Shown here piece by piece: positions 37,954-51,668 of a stretch of 64,000 bases of DNA; position 1 is the stretch's first letter; each line of letters starts with the position of its first letter. Under the pieces are notes generated by a model that searched no databases, had not been told where the DNA came from, and saw nothing but the letters and a program-made list of their open reading frames with translations. The stretch is taken from positions 54,007 to 118,006 of the forward strand of contig JAANDG010000464.1 in assembly GCA_036852015.1 (NCBI GenBank). The letters are read 5' to 3'. Made by a program: the position numbers and the translations under genes. The stretch comes from Pelodera strongyloides. Taxonomy: Eukaryota; Nematoda; Chromadorea; Rhabditida; Rhabditidae.

Positions 37954-39128
37954 ATGCAACTCGTCCAGGTCCTTGGAAAACTCTTCAATGACTATAAGAA
38001 AACGACCCCGCAAAAATTGAAGCTTATCGACGCTTACATGTTGTATATCCTCCTGACAGGCATCTTCCAGGTTAGTTATTCGTATAGCCAACTCATGCCG
38101 TGTGCGATTTTGACGTATTTAAAAACACTTTATTTAATACTAAGCCAATAAAGGCGAAAAGTCGAACTATGGCCGGCAGATTTCACTATAAAGAGCTCCT
38201 CCCTCCTCCTTTGCATAATATATATTTTTTGAAGTATTTTGGCAAGTGTGATGCATTATGTGTGGCACATTTCAAATAAAAAATTCTCAACCCACGTTCT
38301 TTACAGTTTTATTCCAATCGAGAGAAATAATAAACCGAGAATTTCAGTTCGCGTACTGCAGTCTTGTTGGAACATTCCCATTCAACTCCTTCTTGGCCGG
38401 TTTTATCAGTACCGTCGCTTCCTTCGTCATTGCAGGTTGTTTATTATTCATTTATCTTTTATTTGATGGTTGTGTCCGTAAGGTGAAAATGTAAATCCCT
38501 TGCATAAATGTAACTTGTGTAACTGGTCTCGGTCCGCTTGGCTTATGTTATGGTCATGTTTGTTGGCTGTTGGCCGAACCTTATCCGAAACCAAAACAAT
38601 GAATATAGTGTACTCTTCAATCACTATCACTTATCACTGTAAAACTTTTGAGTCTTCTTTGTCGGATGTTTTTGCGCAGTCTGTGCGATGCGAGTATGCT
38701 TTCCGTTTTCCATGGGAATCGCATATGCTTAATGCACCGGCCATCTAATACCGACTAACTTAGATATTAGATTATTTCATCGCATAAATTTGCAAAGCTC
38801 AGAACTTACCATCGCGATTAGAGTATTATTTTATAAGTTATATAAGCGTGGCTCAAAAAATATGCGAGTTCTGAAGTGATACCAGAAAAGCGAAAAGCCT
38901 GTGAAAGAAGTATTTGGTGTGCAGCGTATTCTGATGCGTTCGGTGTGTTCTGTGATGGTATGGTGACGTGTTCGCGATCTAATTCGATTCCTTTTAGCCT
39001 CCCTCCGAATGCAAGTCAACGAAGAGAACAAGGGTGATTTTGGCGATCTTTCCCCCGAACGGGCATTTGGCGACTTTATTTTCGCCCATGTCGTGCTTCA
39101 CTTGGTTGTAGCTAACTTCCTTGGTTAA
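37954..39128 (+). CDS. dad-1: DAD1, oligosaccharyltransferase subunit (OST2 family)
   Basis: Small ER membrane subunit of oligosaccharyltransferase, needed for N-glycosylation and originally named defender against cell death. Three exons, 37954-38070, 38348-38435 and 38998-39128, give 111 residues (human DAD1 has 113). Diagnostic segments: [19 protein letters not shown] (first membrane segment), [57 protein letters not shown], and the C-terminal NFLG. The start is the first ATG after TTCTTCAG at 37940-37947, which acts as a splice acceptor with no upstream exon in phase, probably an SL trans-splice site. AATAAA at 39415-39420. It heads a same-strand group of housekeeping genes. Confidence 0.97.
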
Positions 39129-39710
39129 CTGGTTTTTGATCACTTTACGTTTGTAAACCTGAAACCTCCGTTCTCTCTTCAGCAACAGTTTTTTTCGTAA
39201 TTAGTCTGTGTAGCGCGGCTGGACTTACTATTATGAACTATGATCTAGTTGCACCCTTTCCGGGGCTCTATGTGATACAAATTATCTGTGTATTTAATTA
39301 ATTTATTCTGGTTTTACCGACTGTTTATGCTTTATTTATTGTACTTAATTTTTGGGTGTTTTCAGTGCGCAGTACGAAATTATTCTGCGGTTTGTTGTCT
39401 GTTACGTTTCTTGTAATAAATCTTGTAATTATACAAATTGACGGTTGTTTTGCTTGTGGTCACGTTCGGTTTCTCCATCCGTGAAATGCCTCTAATATAT
39501 TTTGTACCTTTATATTTAGTCACACGAATTATTTATTTCATGCTTTGTAGTATTTCACTGGCGTTAGCGTTTAGCTTTTCTTCAGCATTTATATTTATGA
39601 TCCTTATTTATTGACTTACTTACTTCATCTTCATGTCTTTTTATCTTATTTAATTAACCATTTTCAGTTAGTGTTGAACTTTGAAATTAATTTCTTATTT
39701 GCAGGTAAAC

Positions 39711-40581
39711 ATGCTGTACATGCGACCCTTCCGCTTCGTGAAGAACGCCGTCACTAAGCCAGCATAGTTAGTTTCTTTTATTATTATTATTAGTTGTCAG
39801 AAATTATAGCACTGTTCGTTTGTTATTATTGGTTTACGTGAAGAGTGTGGGCGATTTTTTAAAGTTCTAATAATTATGGTATCGAGTATGAGGTTTGAAA
39901 CTAGAAATACGCGAACACATTATAATTGCGGATTCTCGATGTTTCGTCGAATGGTTGAATGTTACGGTTCCAGGTTGAGTTATTGAGTTGTACGGTAGCA
40001 GAATTCAGCTAATGAGTATTGCTGCGTGATTAGATATGATAGGGATGTAAGGGCGCATTCGAGTTGGACATTTTCCGGAAAAGAAAAGAAAAAAGTGGTT
40101 CGAGATGGACACCGAGAAAAAAAATAATACATGCAAAATAATTGTCGAAAATGCAAATGTACCGTAATTGAAACTAAAATCAATCGATCATTTGCATGTG
40201 TATGCGTGGCAATTGCATTCTTTTCTGGTGAAATCCATCTCGAACCAAAAGTTTTCTTTTCTTTTCCGGAAAATGTCCAACTCGAATGCGCCCTAAAATG
40301 TACGGCCTATTATACGCTGATTTAACGGCCACGTGTCATACTGTAATATGATGCTACTGTATGCTGCCACCTGTGTATATTTAATACTTTTGTGAAGGAC
40401 GAAGGATATATAATCAGTAAAAATACAATATAACAAGTTCCCGTTATTTAGCTGGCCCACGTATGGTGCTTACGGAAGCTCGGTGGTCCTTATGGCCATC
40501 TACTTCTGTGAGTGGCAATCGGTTGGAAAGTACATTCCGGTTTGGAATGCCCGTTACCCCGTTGAAGAGGAATCGAAATAA
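39711..40581 (+). CDS. UQCR11-like 6.4-kDa subunit of cytochrome bc1 complex (complex III)
   Basis: Short single-pass protein of the inner mitochondrial membrane, peripheral subunit of ubiquinol-cytochrome c reductase. Exon 39711-39763 encodes MLYMRPFRFVKNAVTKP; exon 40452-40581 encodes WPTYGAYGSSVVLMAIYF, CEWQSVGKYIPVWNARY and the stop. The arrangement (F/LVKNxVxxxxxWGAxG, membrane helix, DW..V..YIP) matches UQCR11. Total is 60 residues. The acceptor TTATTTAG|C is normal, but exon 1 has no GT donor in the right phase; the frame closes only with an intron starting ATAG (see findings). The ATG follows TTTGCAG by six bases, a candidate trans-splice site. AATAAA at 40671-40676. The intron holds an inverted-repeat element. 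Confidence 0.8.
40050..40294. mobile_element. AGGGCGC-ended inverted-repeat element in UQCR11-like intron
   Basis: The arms start AGGGCGCATTCGAGTTGGAC and end with the complement. About 60 bp per arm match, including the TTTTCCGGAAAAG block. A shorter relative with the same ends is at 52924-53033. Such ends resemble hAT-type MITEs, but no 8-bp target duplication was confirmed. Confidence 0.85.
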
Positions 40582-41982
40582 ATATAGGAATCGTACCTTT
40601 AAGTTACCAGCGGCAATAGCTGTTGGCCGAATCTCTGCCGCCACGACCACTACTTGTAGACTTATAGTATAATAAAGTTTCTGATTCAACAACGTGTTTT
40701 ATTTGGCGTTTTGTATTTTTCAATTACTGCTGGCATGCATACTTGTGTTATTGTGTGTTTTTATACATTGTTATTGTTCATTATGGTTTATTATATGTGT
40801 GTTAGATTATTTTGAGTTAGAGTTATAGAGTAATGTGATTGGACGCTATTTGGGACTAATTCACTAACCTAGTGATTCTTTTGTCTTCATTTCGTATTGC
40901 GTCACTGTTTGGCTTGTTTTGTTTGTTCTCACTTGGATGTCATAGTTTGAGGTTTATTGATTCCTGTCTTGATGCGCATTTTAGTTTAAAGCAGAATCAC
41001 AGGCGGCTTTTGGAAACCGATTTTTGATAGCTGCATTTCCATACAAATGACGATGATTTTTTGGAGTTTTGTGTTTGGTAGTAGTGCTTTTTGTTTATCT
41101 ATTTCGTATATTGTAGGAAGGGTGCAGTGTACTGTCGTTTCTTTAGTTTGATTTGTGTGTTTCATATAACCTCTATCTTATTTCTAATTTCAGAGTATCC
41201 ATTGAACCTGTTTTGATGAGTCACCCATTTCGTCTTTCCCAATTTCACAAGTTTTTTTGACTTGTTTGGAATGCGGCCGCCTCTACTATAGTTTCACGTT
41301 CGTGATGTCACTCCTCAATTTTCTCTGTTGAAGAGATAGTGTGTGGATGGAGAGTGACGAGAGAAGATGTGCGGTAGAAACCCAGCAAAAACACGCTTCC
41401 AGTGCCCTTTCAATGCAATGAGTACGGGAGGGTGAGTCTTACTTTTTCCGTTTGTATTTGAAATTCCGTGTATGCATCATATTGGTAGAGTTGTTTATTC
41501 TCTTATTGATCGTGATGAAATGAACTTACTCATTTTGCTGAGTTCTTTGAGCAGGAATATTCTCTTCTTGAACTTGAACGCAGTTGTTCCGTCTTTTTTC
41601 TGTGACGTTGAGAGTTTTCCTTGGCTAATTGGTTTTCACATTATCTTTTTCTTCGGAAACTCGGAATTGTTTTTGTTCCTTAGAGTTTTAACCTGTCTGT
41701 GTAACACATTGAGATTTATTAGCTCAAATTTTTTTTCATAGCTTGCCTGCTTATCTATTATACCCCCATAGTGATTGTTTATCTCCCAACAAACAAGCTT
41801 CTTTATTTCACCACTGTTTTGCTCGTTTTATCTGTTTTCTGAATTTGTTTGTGTTTATCTGTTGCTGTTCTCAATTGGAGTCGTCTTTCACATGTTTCAT
41901 TTTTATTTATTCTCGCTTGAGGTGTAAGGTGCGTACTTTAATGAGAGCTACTTTATAATTACAGTTTAACTTTTCAGTCTCC
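40582..41982. other. Intergenic region, UQCR11-like gene to spartin
   Basis: Poly(A) signal AATAAA at 40671-40676, then about 1.3 kb of T-rich sequence without a recognisable exon. A TTTTCAG at 41971-41977, five bases before the spartin ATG, is the likely trans-splice acceptor. Confidence 0.55.
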
Positions 41983-44900
41983 ATGCCGTTCTGGTGGGGA
42001 AATAAGGACAAGGAGGAGATCGCACGATTGGACGAGCAATTGTCGGAAGCGTACGCATGCCTCAATCAAGGACTTTGTTACGATGAAGTCGGCGATTATG
42101 TGGGTTTTTGGCACATTTTGCATTTTGTGTGCTTTTTGAATTTTGTGTGCTTAATAATTGGTCCAGTTAGTCCAACTGTTCAACATGATTTTAAAAACAT
42201 TCAAGTTTTCCCGTTCTGAGAGGAGACCGAGGCGTAGTTGTTGATCATTCATCATCGTAGCTGTACAGAAATCATCGGTTGAAATTCAGCCATTTTGTAA
42301 TTTTAATGGCACTATGATTCACTCTTTTTTTAGATGTTTCAGTAGTTTATTCAGTTTATTGTCTATTGAAATATGAAAGTGCAAAGTGCAGTGCACGGTA
42401 AAAAGCAGGTATTATGCAAATGCGAGAGTCGGTGCCGAAGTAGGCATCTGTACGTTATTTTTATCGTATTCATGTTTTTTTTAGGAAAACACGCTCAGCA
42501 TGTATGAACGGGGTCTGAATCTGATTCAAGATGCCGAAAAGGGGAAATTGGTGAAGAAAGCTGAATTGTACGCAAGTATGGTTGAAGCGAAGCCAAGCGT
42601 GGAGGCGAGGTAAGTAGTGTTGTTAGTTGTTATCCTTTTTTGTATCTATTCTTCTCGATGTTCACTAGCTCACTGCTCACTGTGTGCTTGCTGCTTTTCT
42701 TTTTTTGGACAGTGTTGATGGTTGCATCGTTCATAATAAATGACGAAATTCTGCAGTAAGATTGCTAGTACTATACTAAGCTAGGGTGCTGGTTTGCGTC
42801 CTTGGGTGTTTGTAAGTATTCGAAGTTCGACATAGATATAGCTAGACTAGACGCCTTGCCTAAGCGGTTGCAGCAGGATGCAGTAAGGTTCTGGTAGGGC
42901 TACTTGCTGAGCCCTGTGTGTGAAGCAGGTGAAGCTGAACTGAACACTGTTTCTCGTTCCCCATTTGTCACAGCTCTTGATCAATAATGGTTTAGGATCA
43001 AAGCAATGAAACGCGATCACCAATTGGCTGCAACGACCGAGCAGCCATTGGAGAAGACAAAGGATGGAGAGGTTCATGTACCACTGAATAGAACCAAGGA
43101 GGTTGAAGAAGAGGTATTAGATGGTTTTATTTTTATGCGTTATTGTCTGTCTAGTTGTCTAAATGACGAATTCTGTCTTGTACTTGTAATTTGTAATGAG
43201 TCGTTGCGGATGTGAAGTTGTGAAGGCAGCATTGGTGCTTTATATTTGTAAAGTACGGTATCTATTTATCCTTATCTGTTTTTTTTTTATTTTTTTTTTT
43301 TTTTTTACATTTGTCACTTCTTTGTGAGAATTGTTATGTTAATGTTGGTAACCTTTGGTATACATTTATTACGATCACGGGTCATTGCGAGTTCTCGCAA
43401 TGCAGTTTGATTTGCAATTGTCAATTGCCTTGTTTTCCAGACTGGCCGTCATCAGGAAATCAGGATGAGTTTGAGAAGCCTAAGCCTAAGCCTTGTTATT
43501 TCAGACTGGCCGTCATCAGGATGAGATTCGCCGTAACCTTGATTCTGTTGGTGCGGGCGAGGCTGAACTTGTCTACTGGCTTCCCGAAGGAGTACAACTT
43601 TTCACTATTGAGGTAGACCGTAGATTTAATCTTAGTGGTGTAGAAGGAAATATGTGGATATAACGACTATTTCGTCACTTATTTTGAGCAAATTCAATTC
43701 ACCACTAGCAAGACAACATAATCCATACATAGGTAGTCGAAAGATAGGATGAGCTAAATGGTAAGATAAATCCATAGTGCAAATGTACCGTGCTGAAATT
43801 CACAATTCATGAATTCACGCGCGCTCCAACAGCCGACAGTTCTTGATTTTCTAGTTTTCGTTCAAATTCAGAATTGCTCGTTTTTTTTACATATACATGC
43901 ATCTTTTTTATTACAATTTTACATTATCGCATCTTTGAGAAGGAGGAGACCGCGGCACCCACCTTCCCCACTTCACTACAGATTCTGCGATGTAAAGGCG
44001 GGTCGATGCCCTGTTTTACTGCTGAGGATGGCGCGTACGTTGAAGCTTTCATTCAGGTATTGTCTTGATTCATTTTGTTGTGCGTGGGTGTGGGCGCGCA
44101 GTTGCGTTAAGGTTTAAAACTTATTATTACATAAAAAATCAAGTTAATTTTATGTGATTTCTTGCATGGCCGTGTCATTTCGATGTTGGATGAACTGGTA
44201 GAATTAGAGGAAACCAGGAAACTAAAACTAAGGTCTCTTTTAGCGTCTCTAGATTCAAATTCGAAGTGTATCGAGGGTTTTCTTATTCGGTAACCTTTGT
44301 TTTGTTTCCAGATTGGCCCATGGGTTTATCCACTTATGAAGGAGCGGACTCCCGTTTTGAAGAACGAATACGGGGCGTATGTTCTGTCCAACCCGACTCC
44401 TGATCATCCAGGTGACTTTTTTTTTGTCTTTGAATTTGAACGTTCGGTTCGGGATATTTTTTACTTTTGCAAGTTTTATTCAGAAATCGTCTTTTTGTCA
44501 TGGGTAAAGGTAAAGGTAAGTATATTAGTTCTTTTATTCAGTTTATAAAGGGGGTGTCGCATAGGTTTTGCGCGTTTTCAGCTCATCCCATGCCTATACT
44601 TAGAAGAAAGATGCGCACAATTGAAATTGACGGTTAGTATGGTCTTGGACCTGGAGTAAATGGGATCTTTGAAGTTCGGTGTGTTATGCTAATGCATGCT
44701 TATTTTAGACATGAAGGTGGCGATCATGCTTCCACCAGATATCGAGCCGAAATTGCGCGACGAATTTGAGTACGTTCTCCGGGAGTATGCCGATTTTCGA
44801 GCTGAAGAGGTTTGTTGTCTATGAGTGGAGTATTTTATATTCGGGTTTTGTAGTGAATTCTAGCCTCAAAATGGGGAGATAAAAGCCACATACTTCGCGA

Positions 44901-47669
44901 TAGATTTTGCCGGTAATTAGTGTGATAGAAGAAAACGTTGCTATGCGTACATAGAACAAGCTCGCCGACTATTTGAATTGTTTGGCTTTCGAGTACTCAT
45001 GCCGGAGCGCATGCGCGAAATCGTAATGCAAGCTGCTATCGTTTGAGAAACTATACCACGTATCAGTTTTCTTTGAAACATCAAACTTTGTTGCACTTCT
45101 TTTACCCGCTAACTCTAACCCGCTTGTTTCTGTTTAGATAAAGGAAAAACTAACAACGGAAGAACGCCGGCGGTTGAGCACTAGGATTGCGGAACTACTG
45201 ACCAGAAGTATGTTTTTTTTTGTAATTACTCAGTTTTGGTTATCGATAGTGCCTGCCATGATTATGTTTGCTGTGCTGATTGTTCTATGAGATCCTCTTT
45301 GCTGTATATTTTTACCAAAGTTTGCTTTTCGTTTTATTTGCCTTTGAAATTCACGGCTTTTGTTGTATTAAGATGCATGTAAATGCTTTTACTTATATAT
45401 CAATTTAGCTGGCGAAACTATTGCGTGGGGAGTGCAGACCACGTCGGTTAAAGTTGCAAGCAATATTGAAGCCAAGAATGAGAAGTGAGTTGTGCGTCCT
45501 TTTGATTCCGTATGCTAATTTCTTTGTTGACTGAGACAAATTGAACATAGATGTGATAGAACTGCGGAAAGAGAGCGCTGGCTGGCTGAGCACTTGAGCA
45601 CATTCTTGATTTTTTTGAAGTGCTTGAACTTGAAACTGAAGCGTGAAACTATTAGATCACTCAATAGGGTTTGTGAAGAATAGTGAATCCTCTGGCTGAT
45701 CCGCCTCCGGCCAAAGGTTTAGCTTTTATCTTTCAAATGTTTACGGAAATATAGTTTTTGACATGTATCAGTAACTATGTGTGAGGTTAAGGTCTATGCT
45801 TCTTGGTAATGGGTTCCCGACTTGCAGATATCGAAGCGGTTTGACACCCACTGATAGACCGATGAACATTTCTCCGGCGGTGAAGTCGAGCGTTGTTTAC
45901 ATGCACAAGGGAGGGAAAGTGGTGGCCAAGTGCACCAGATATCTGTGTAAGCGATTTTCCTTGACTTTAGCTAAGTGCTGCTGCTATGCTAGGTGTTGGG
46001 GTTGTTGTTGGCTGGTGATTTCTACGGATCACGGGTATTTTTGTGAACGCCAACAAAGGTTGTCTGTGTCGTTTGCAGCATGTTGGATCAGACGTTTAAC
46101 AGATTCGTACCTTACATTCTTGATTCTTATTTCTTGATTACTGGGTGTACGACGAAAACTTTCATAACTTGAAATTCCTATGCTGGCATCTTACTTCCTC
46201 TTCCCGTTTGTTTCAGTGGACAAAGTCGGTGATATGGGTGTATCGATTGGACGTTCGTTGGCTGCTGGAGCAAAGGATAAATTCGGAGAGGGAAAGGTAG
46301 GTCTTAAAACGTCACAAGACATAATTGCTCTAAATACACCTGTATTGAACTTGGCGTGTGAAGTATGAACTATGAACTATGCACTATGCACTATCCCTCA
46401 GGTCAGGTCTCGGCCTACTTTCCTAGATACTTACGGAGAGGCCGTGAACACGCTAATATAGTATTAATCTTCTCACGTCATGGTGATGGTAGTTACCGAT
46501 ACCTTGACGTGAATCAGTGCAGCGGAAATGGCGGAAATCAAGATCAATCAATCAATACATGGAAGATGTTTGCGCAACATGGAAGTGATTAGTGATATGC
46601 ACTCGGTGGACTCTCATTTAGCGGAATAAGTAATATTCAACCGATTACAATTACAATTCCAGACTGGTGGAATGGTAACCGGCACGATTACCGTACTCGG
46701 TGGCGGGATCGTCGGTGTGAGTACCGTTTGGATTGCTCTTGAAGATGCGAGCAAGAATTTGTGCAAGAGCATTGCCAACCAGACCGTCGAGAATGTGAAA
46801 GTCAAGTGGGTTTGGTTTTTGTGATCAGTGTTTGTTTGGTTTACGTTTACGATCGTGGTCGTGAGGAATGTCTCTTTTGATCCAGGCTTCATTTTATCCT
46901 CGATATCTGTTGTTGCGTCGACTGGGGCATCCGCATCGGCCTCGAGGGGCTGGCGCCTGGGCCTGTGACATAGTTTTTTTTAATTTTGTATTGTTATATT
47001 ATTATTCCCTTTTTGTTTGGTACTCGAGGTTTAGTATTTTATTCGACTGATTCAGGTACGGAGATGATGCTGCGGAGACAACTCATCACGCTCTCTATGC
47101 GGGTGGACACGGAAGTTTGGCCGCAATGCAATTGTGGGACCTTGGACCAAGGTTTGTAGTTAGTAGAATAGTTGAAGATAAATTGATCGTAACCACTGCA
47201 CGTGCACCGATTAGGACTAATAAACTTCCTTCGTTATGTTGCAATGGGTGCGGTAATGAATGAGGATTGCAAAATTGCTTTATTGCTTATGAATATGCAA
47301 AATAACACAGGGGTAGTAATTAAAAGTGAAGTACTGTTTTAGTTGTCTGAATTCCAGTATTCCTATGTATTTGTGCACTGCAGTGGGGTCGATTTTATGC
47401 TAATAATGCCTATTTGCGTATAGTGCATGGTAGTGTAGTTATTTGACATATATTTCAAGAACCGGCCGTTATTTCGCTTTAATAAATACCAAGATACTGA
47501 TACTGTTTTGTTGTAAACTCCATAATCGATAACATAATTATTCAGGTCGGTGGCCGGTCGAATGGCTCGAAAGGCGGGACTCCAGGTTGTGAGTGATTTG
47601 CATAGAAAGAGATTGGGCGAGGAGTTGCCGATTGGAATGAAGAAGAAGCCGATAACGGATGCGGTCTGA
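41983..47669 (+). CDS. Spartin (SPG20/SPART family), MIT plus senescence domain
   Basis: Spartin binds ESCRT-III through its MIT domain and acts at lipid droplets and endosomes; human loss causes Troyer syndrome. Fourteen exons: 41983-42099, 42485-42609, 42996-43113, 43505-43612, 43940-44056, 44312-44411, 44709-44809, 45138-45207, 45409-45484, 45828-45946, 46217-46296, 46663-46805, 47056-47151, 47546-47669 (497 residues). The MIT domain is residues about 8-80 (LSEAYACLNQGLCYDEVGDY, LSMYERGLNLIQDAEKG). A spartin-type middle region follows (AELVYWLPEGVQLF, IGPWVYPLMKERTPVL). The C-terminal senescence domain has GETIAWGVQTTSVKVASNI, VGVSTVWIALEDASK and THHALYAGGHGSLAAMQLW. The acceptor of exon 4 is duplicated upstream (43441); only the downstream copy keeps frame. 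The exon 5 acceptor (TTTGAG) is weak. AATAAA at 48260-48265. Confidence 0.93.
47360..47482. repeat. Partial TTAA-family element in spartin's last intron
   Basis: It has the TATGTATTTGTGC and GGGGTCGATTTTATGC words and ends in AAGAACCGGCCGTTATTTCG then CTTTAAT, as in the family at 36367 and 53133. The left inverted end is missing or diverged. Confidence 0.5.
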
Positions 47670-48479
47670 TTTGCTCAAATTAAGAGTAATGTTTTTATTT
47701 GTGAACGACTGAACGAGTGGTTTAATTTAAATAAGAGATTTTCTGATTTACTGGGACGAGTCCTTTATAGTTACAATAATCTGTCTGTTTGTTTTCCGTT
47801 TCATAATTGAACCACATAATGTTTTATTATTTGTCCTTTGGTTTTGTTTTAACCAGTTCATCAATCGGTAACTGTAGATTTTTTAATTGTTTACATTGTC
47901 AGTCGAAGTACTCGCGTCGAGCGAGCATGTAACGCATTGAGCTTTATAGTACTGTAATTAATATTTTATTATTACTACAATCTTTCCCTTGAAATTTTTC
48001 AGATGCGTGTGATACCTTATCAACGAACATTTCTTAATATCTAAGAAATTTTTACTTATTCTTAGTGTACTTATTACTTAATATACGTATACCGTATACT
48101 TATCCCGGTGTGCATCTTTCATATTGCGATCTTGCCAGATTGTTATGTTTTTTTTTATTGTTGTCTTAATTCGAGATTCATTTTAAACATTTTGTATGGA
48201 CTTGCATGAATAACCTTTTGTGATTTTGTTTCGCAAGCTTTGTACAAAAATGTAAACGAAATAAATACTTATCTAATATTATTTGTAACCTGCAGTTCAA
48301 TTGGTTTAGTACCTTAGTCTATACTTGTACTCGATTCTATCACAGTGATGTAATTATGGTGAGGGTAAGTTTATTTTGTATGATCAATTGTTTAGCTGTG
48401 TCATCAGGTAGTAGTTAACCGGAGAGGCAATACCGTACCCAAATTTATTTTTGACGTTATTTAGGTTGATTGGCTGAAT

Positions 48480-51400
48480 ATGGCAAACGAAGTAGCAAGG
48501 GACGTTGCCCTCAAGAAGAAGAAGAAATTAATAAAGTGCGTTTTTTGTTCCTCTTTTTTTTACAGAAGTTTTGTTTTTTTGCAGTGCTTGTCTAACTTTA
48601 TTTCTTTAAAGGAAAATAGGATATTGATTAAATAAATACGTAATCTTTCAGGAAGAAAGTTCTTGTTGGAGATGCACCGAGCGAGGCCGTTTCGAAGATG
48701 TTCGTTTTGTTTTCACGTTGACTTTACTGTACTATATTAATTAATTTCTACTGGATTTGTATTACTACTACTACAGCTTAATATTCCTTGTATACCGTAT
48801 CTGGCTGCTGGATCCATTTACTGTCTGTCTGAAAACTATCAGAACTATCCTTGTTTAGGTCACCGAGTAAGAAGTTGAAGGCGTTGAAAAAGAAGAAAAC
48901 TAAAAAGTCTGAAAAAGTAAAGGATGAAGAAATGCCGCAGAGTTCCAGTGATATTGAACAAGTGGATGAGAGTCTTGAGGTATCGTTTAAGACTTCTGAC
49001 TTCTGATGTGTCGTATTCGTAAGTTATTTTTGTAAGCCTATTTGCAAACGAGATGTCATTATGGTTATTCATTTGTCGAATTCGTGTGAAAAGGCACACT
49101 CGGCTCTACCAATCTTTAGCGTCGACGTATGTAATAAGTGTAATTTAAATGAACACCTCGGTGTATTTCTAAGTGTAATTTAAATGAACACCTCGGTGTA
49201 TTTCTAAGTCTTGGTCGGTTTTATCCATTTAGTGTTTTATATGCTTTCATAAATGGCATTGTGAATCTGTGTACTCATGTACAATCAGTATGCGATTACT
49301 ATTGTAGTGTAAGTAAATTAACTCGGTGGGTTTGTTTACGTGAGTCATATAATTTTTCAGGAAACCCAAGTTGTCAAACAAGAAGACGATGACGATGTGC
49401 AGGGTGGTTCTGTGGAAGGAGGATCTCAAGATAACCGATTTAACATGAACTCGCGATTTAAAGACGAGGACGAGGAGGTTAAGGTTGGTATTGGATAGAC
49501 TTTTCTTTTCGTTTTTTTATGTTTTGTCTCTTGGATTTTGGATGTAAAATGAGTGCCTTCACCTCTACTTTCAACATGGCTTGCTGTAATCGGACCTGTA
49601 TGCGTTTACGTTTGTAATACTGTATATACAATGTTAGTTGGTTTGGGATGTGGTTGTTGGCTAAAAGTTTATTGGTTGGAATTGAACACCCTGTAATTGT
49701 AACTGCATGAGCAACTGCGCTAAGATAGTAATAATAATAACAATGATAATAATAATAATCAGAGCATGGTATACTTCATCCTTGAAGAATCCTTTGATTT
49801 ACTATTTGGCTCTAATGATGAAATGCCTTGTGTGTCTTTGTGCACGACTTCTCACTATTCGATTTGCTTAGGTTTCAACGATATGTTTCAACGAACACTC
49901 TTATTAGTGTAGTTTCATCTGGTCGCCGATTATCATGGTAGCTTTCCATTTGATTATCGAGATTTGTTGTTTGAATAGTACAACGGGCGTATTTGCTGTT
50001 TGCAAGTACAAAGTAAACCTATTGATGCACATATTTTGATGTGTTATAAATATAGATATTAAATATTATTGAAAACATGTGTTCTGTTCAGGATGTCGAC
50101 GTGAAGACTGAACCATCGCCTGGAGAGGAAGTAAAAGAAGAAATGCACTTCACGGAGATGAACACGAAACCGAGACAGGAATTGTGTGATGTATGTTAAT
50201 AGTTCTGTTTTCCATGATAGCAGCTAGACCTGAACGAAGATCTGATACTATTCCAAATTTGTATACTTGATGCATAGCATAAGGCACCCCGCCGAACGCG
50301 GACGACCACCTCCCGAACAGTAATGCATTGAATGCAAATTAGTCTAAATCACCTCCCCAAAAGTTTGCGATGCGGACCTAATTTATTCCCTGATTGATGA
50401 AACATGTTGATCATTATTTGGGCCAGTAAAGATGAAAAGGTACCCAAAAGAATGTATGTGAAGCAGCGAAATAGTGTCTGTGGTATTGATTGGTTTGTTA
50501 AAATAAATGGGTTTGTGTGTTGGTAGCTAAAGGCTGTGTTTCTTTGGAGATTTTGGTATTTGATTTATATTGATTCTCTTTCTTTCAGGACGATGGTGCA
50601 CATTATGTACATCCAGAGGTGGGTTGCTTTCTTTCCTTTCCTTTTTACATGTAAAATCAACTAAGTTAATCAAAATGGACATCAGAGGCTATAGCTGAGC
50701 CAGGGTTGTGAACGCAGTTTTTTTGTATTTATTGAAAAAAACTTGTAAGCTAATTTAGCTAATTAAGCTCATCAGAGGCTATAGCTGAGCCAAGGTTGTG
50801 AACGAAGTTCTTTTTTTTTTTTTGTATTTATTGGAAAACTTTTGTAAGCTATGTAAGCTTTATCTAATAGCTGGTAGTTAGGAGTATTTCAGGATACTCT
50901 GCGTAAATCGGGTGTGATCTACTTCCCAACGATACCCGGAGGAATGACACCCACCCTACTACGGCGAGAAATGAACAAGTTTGTGCCCGACTGTGTGGGA
51001 AGAATGAAATTGATTGTGAGTTTTCTTTTGTTGCAATATACGCGGGGCAATTGTACACTGGGTATTGTCTTAAGCTTAGGCTTACTGTACTGTTATTGTC
51101 TTCTCATAACCGCATTACTGTAGCTTGAAATTTTGTTACAATGTTCCTTGGCTTCAGATATACATAATCGGTGCCGAAACGTCTCCGTGGCTTCTTGCGT
51201 TACTTGTACGCCATGTGAAAAATCGTACCTTTGCTTTGTACCTAATTGTTATAATCAACTGCGCAACAAATGAGTAATGCGCGGCTTTCTCACGCATCAT
51301 AAGAGATGCGTGTTTAATAGTTACTAGTGTGTACAGTGTACAATAACAAAATGGCTAATGTTATTGAATAATAAATACAAATTTCAGTCAACTCAAGAGT

Positions 51401-51593
51401 TGGACTCTCGGAAACAGGGATACCAGAAACTGCACTACAAAGAAGGCTGGGTGGAGTTCAAACGGAAGAGCGTTGCTAAAAGGATTGCGGTAAGGCGGAG
51501 ATAGTTGATTGTCCTTGTTGCTATCGTAGTGCGGTTGATCGTCACTAAGAACTGAGACTATTTGAATTGTTGTATGTGGTTACTGTATACATA

Positions 51594-51668
<75 letters not shown>

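Noticed and set aside
51158..51220. Extra ABT1-gene exon beginning IYIIGAETSPW
   Set aside because: Phase would allow it, but the ABT1/ESF2 family has no such hydrophobic insert here and the flanking exons join directly.
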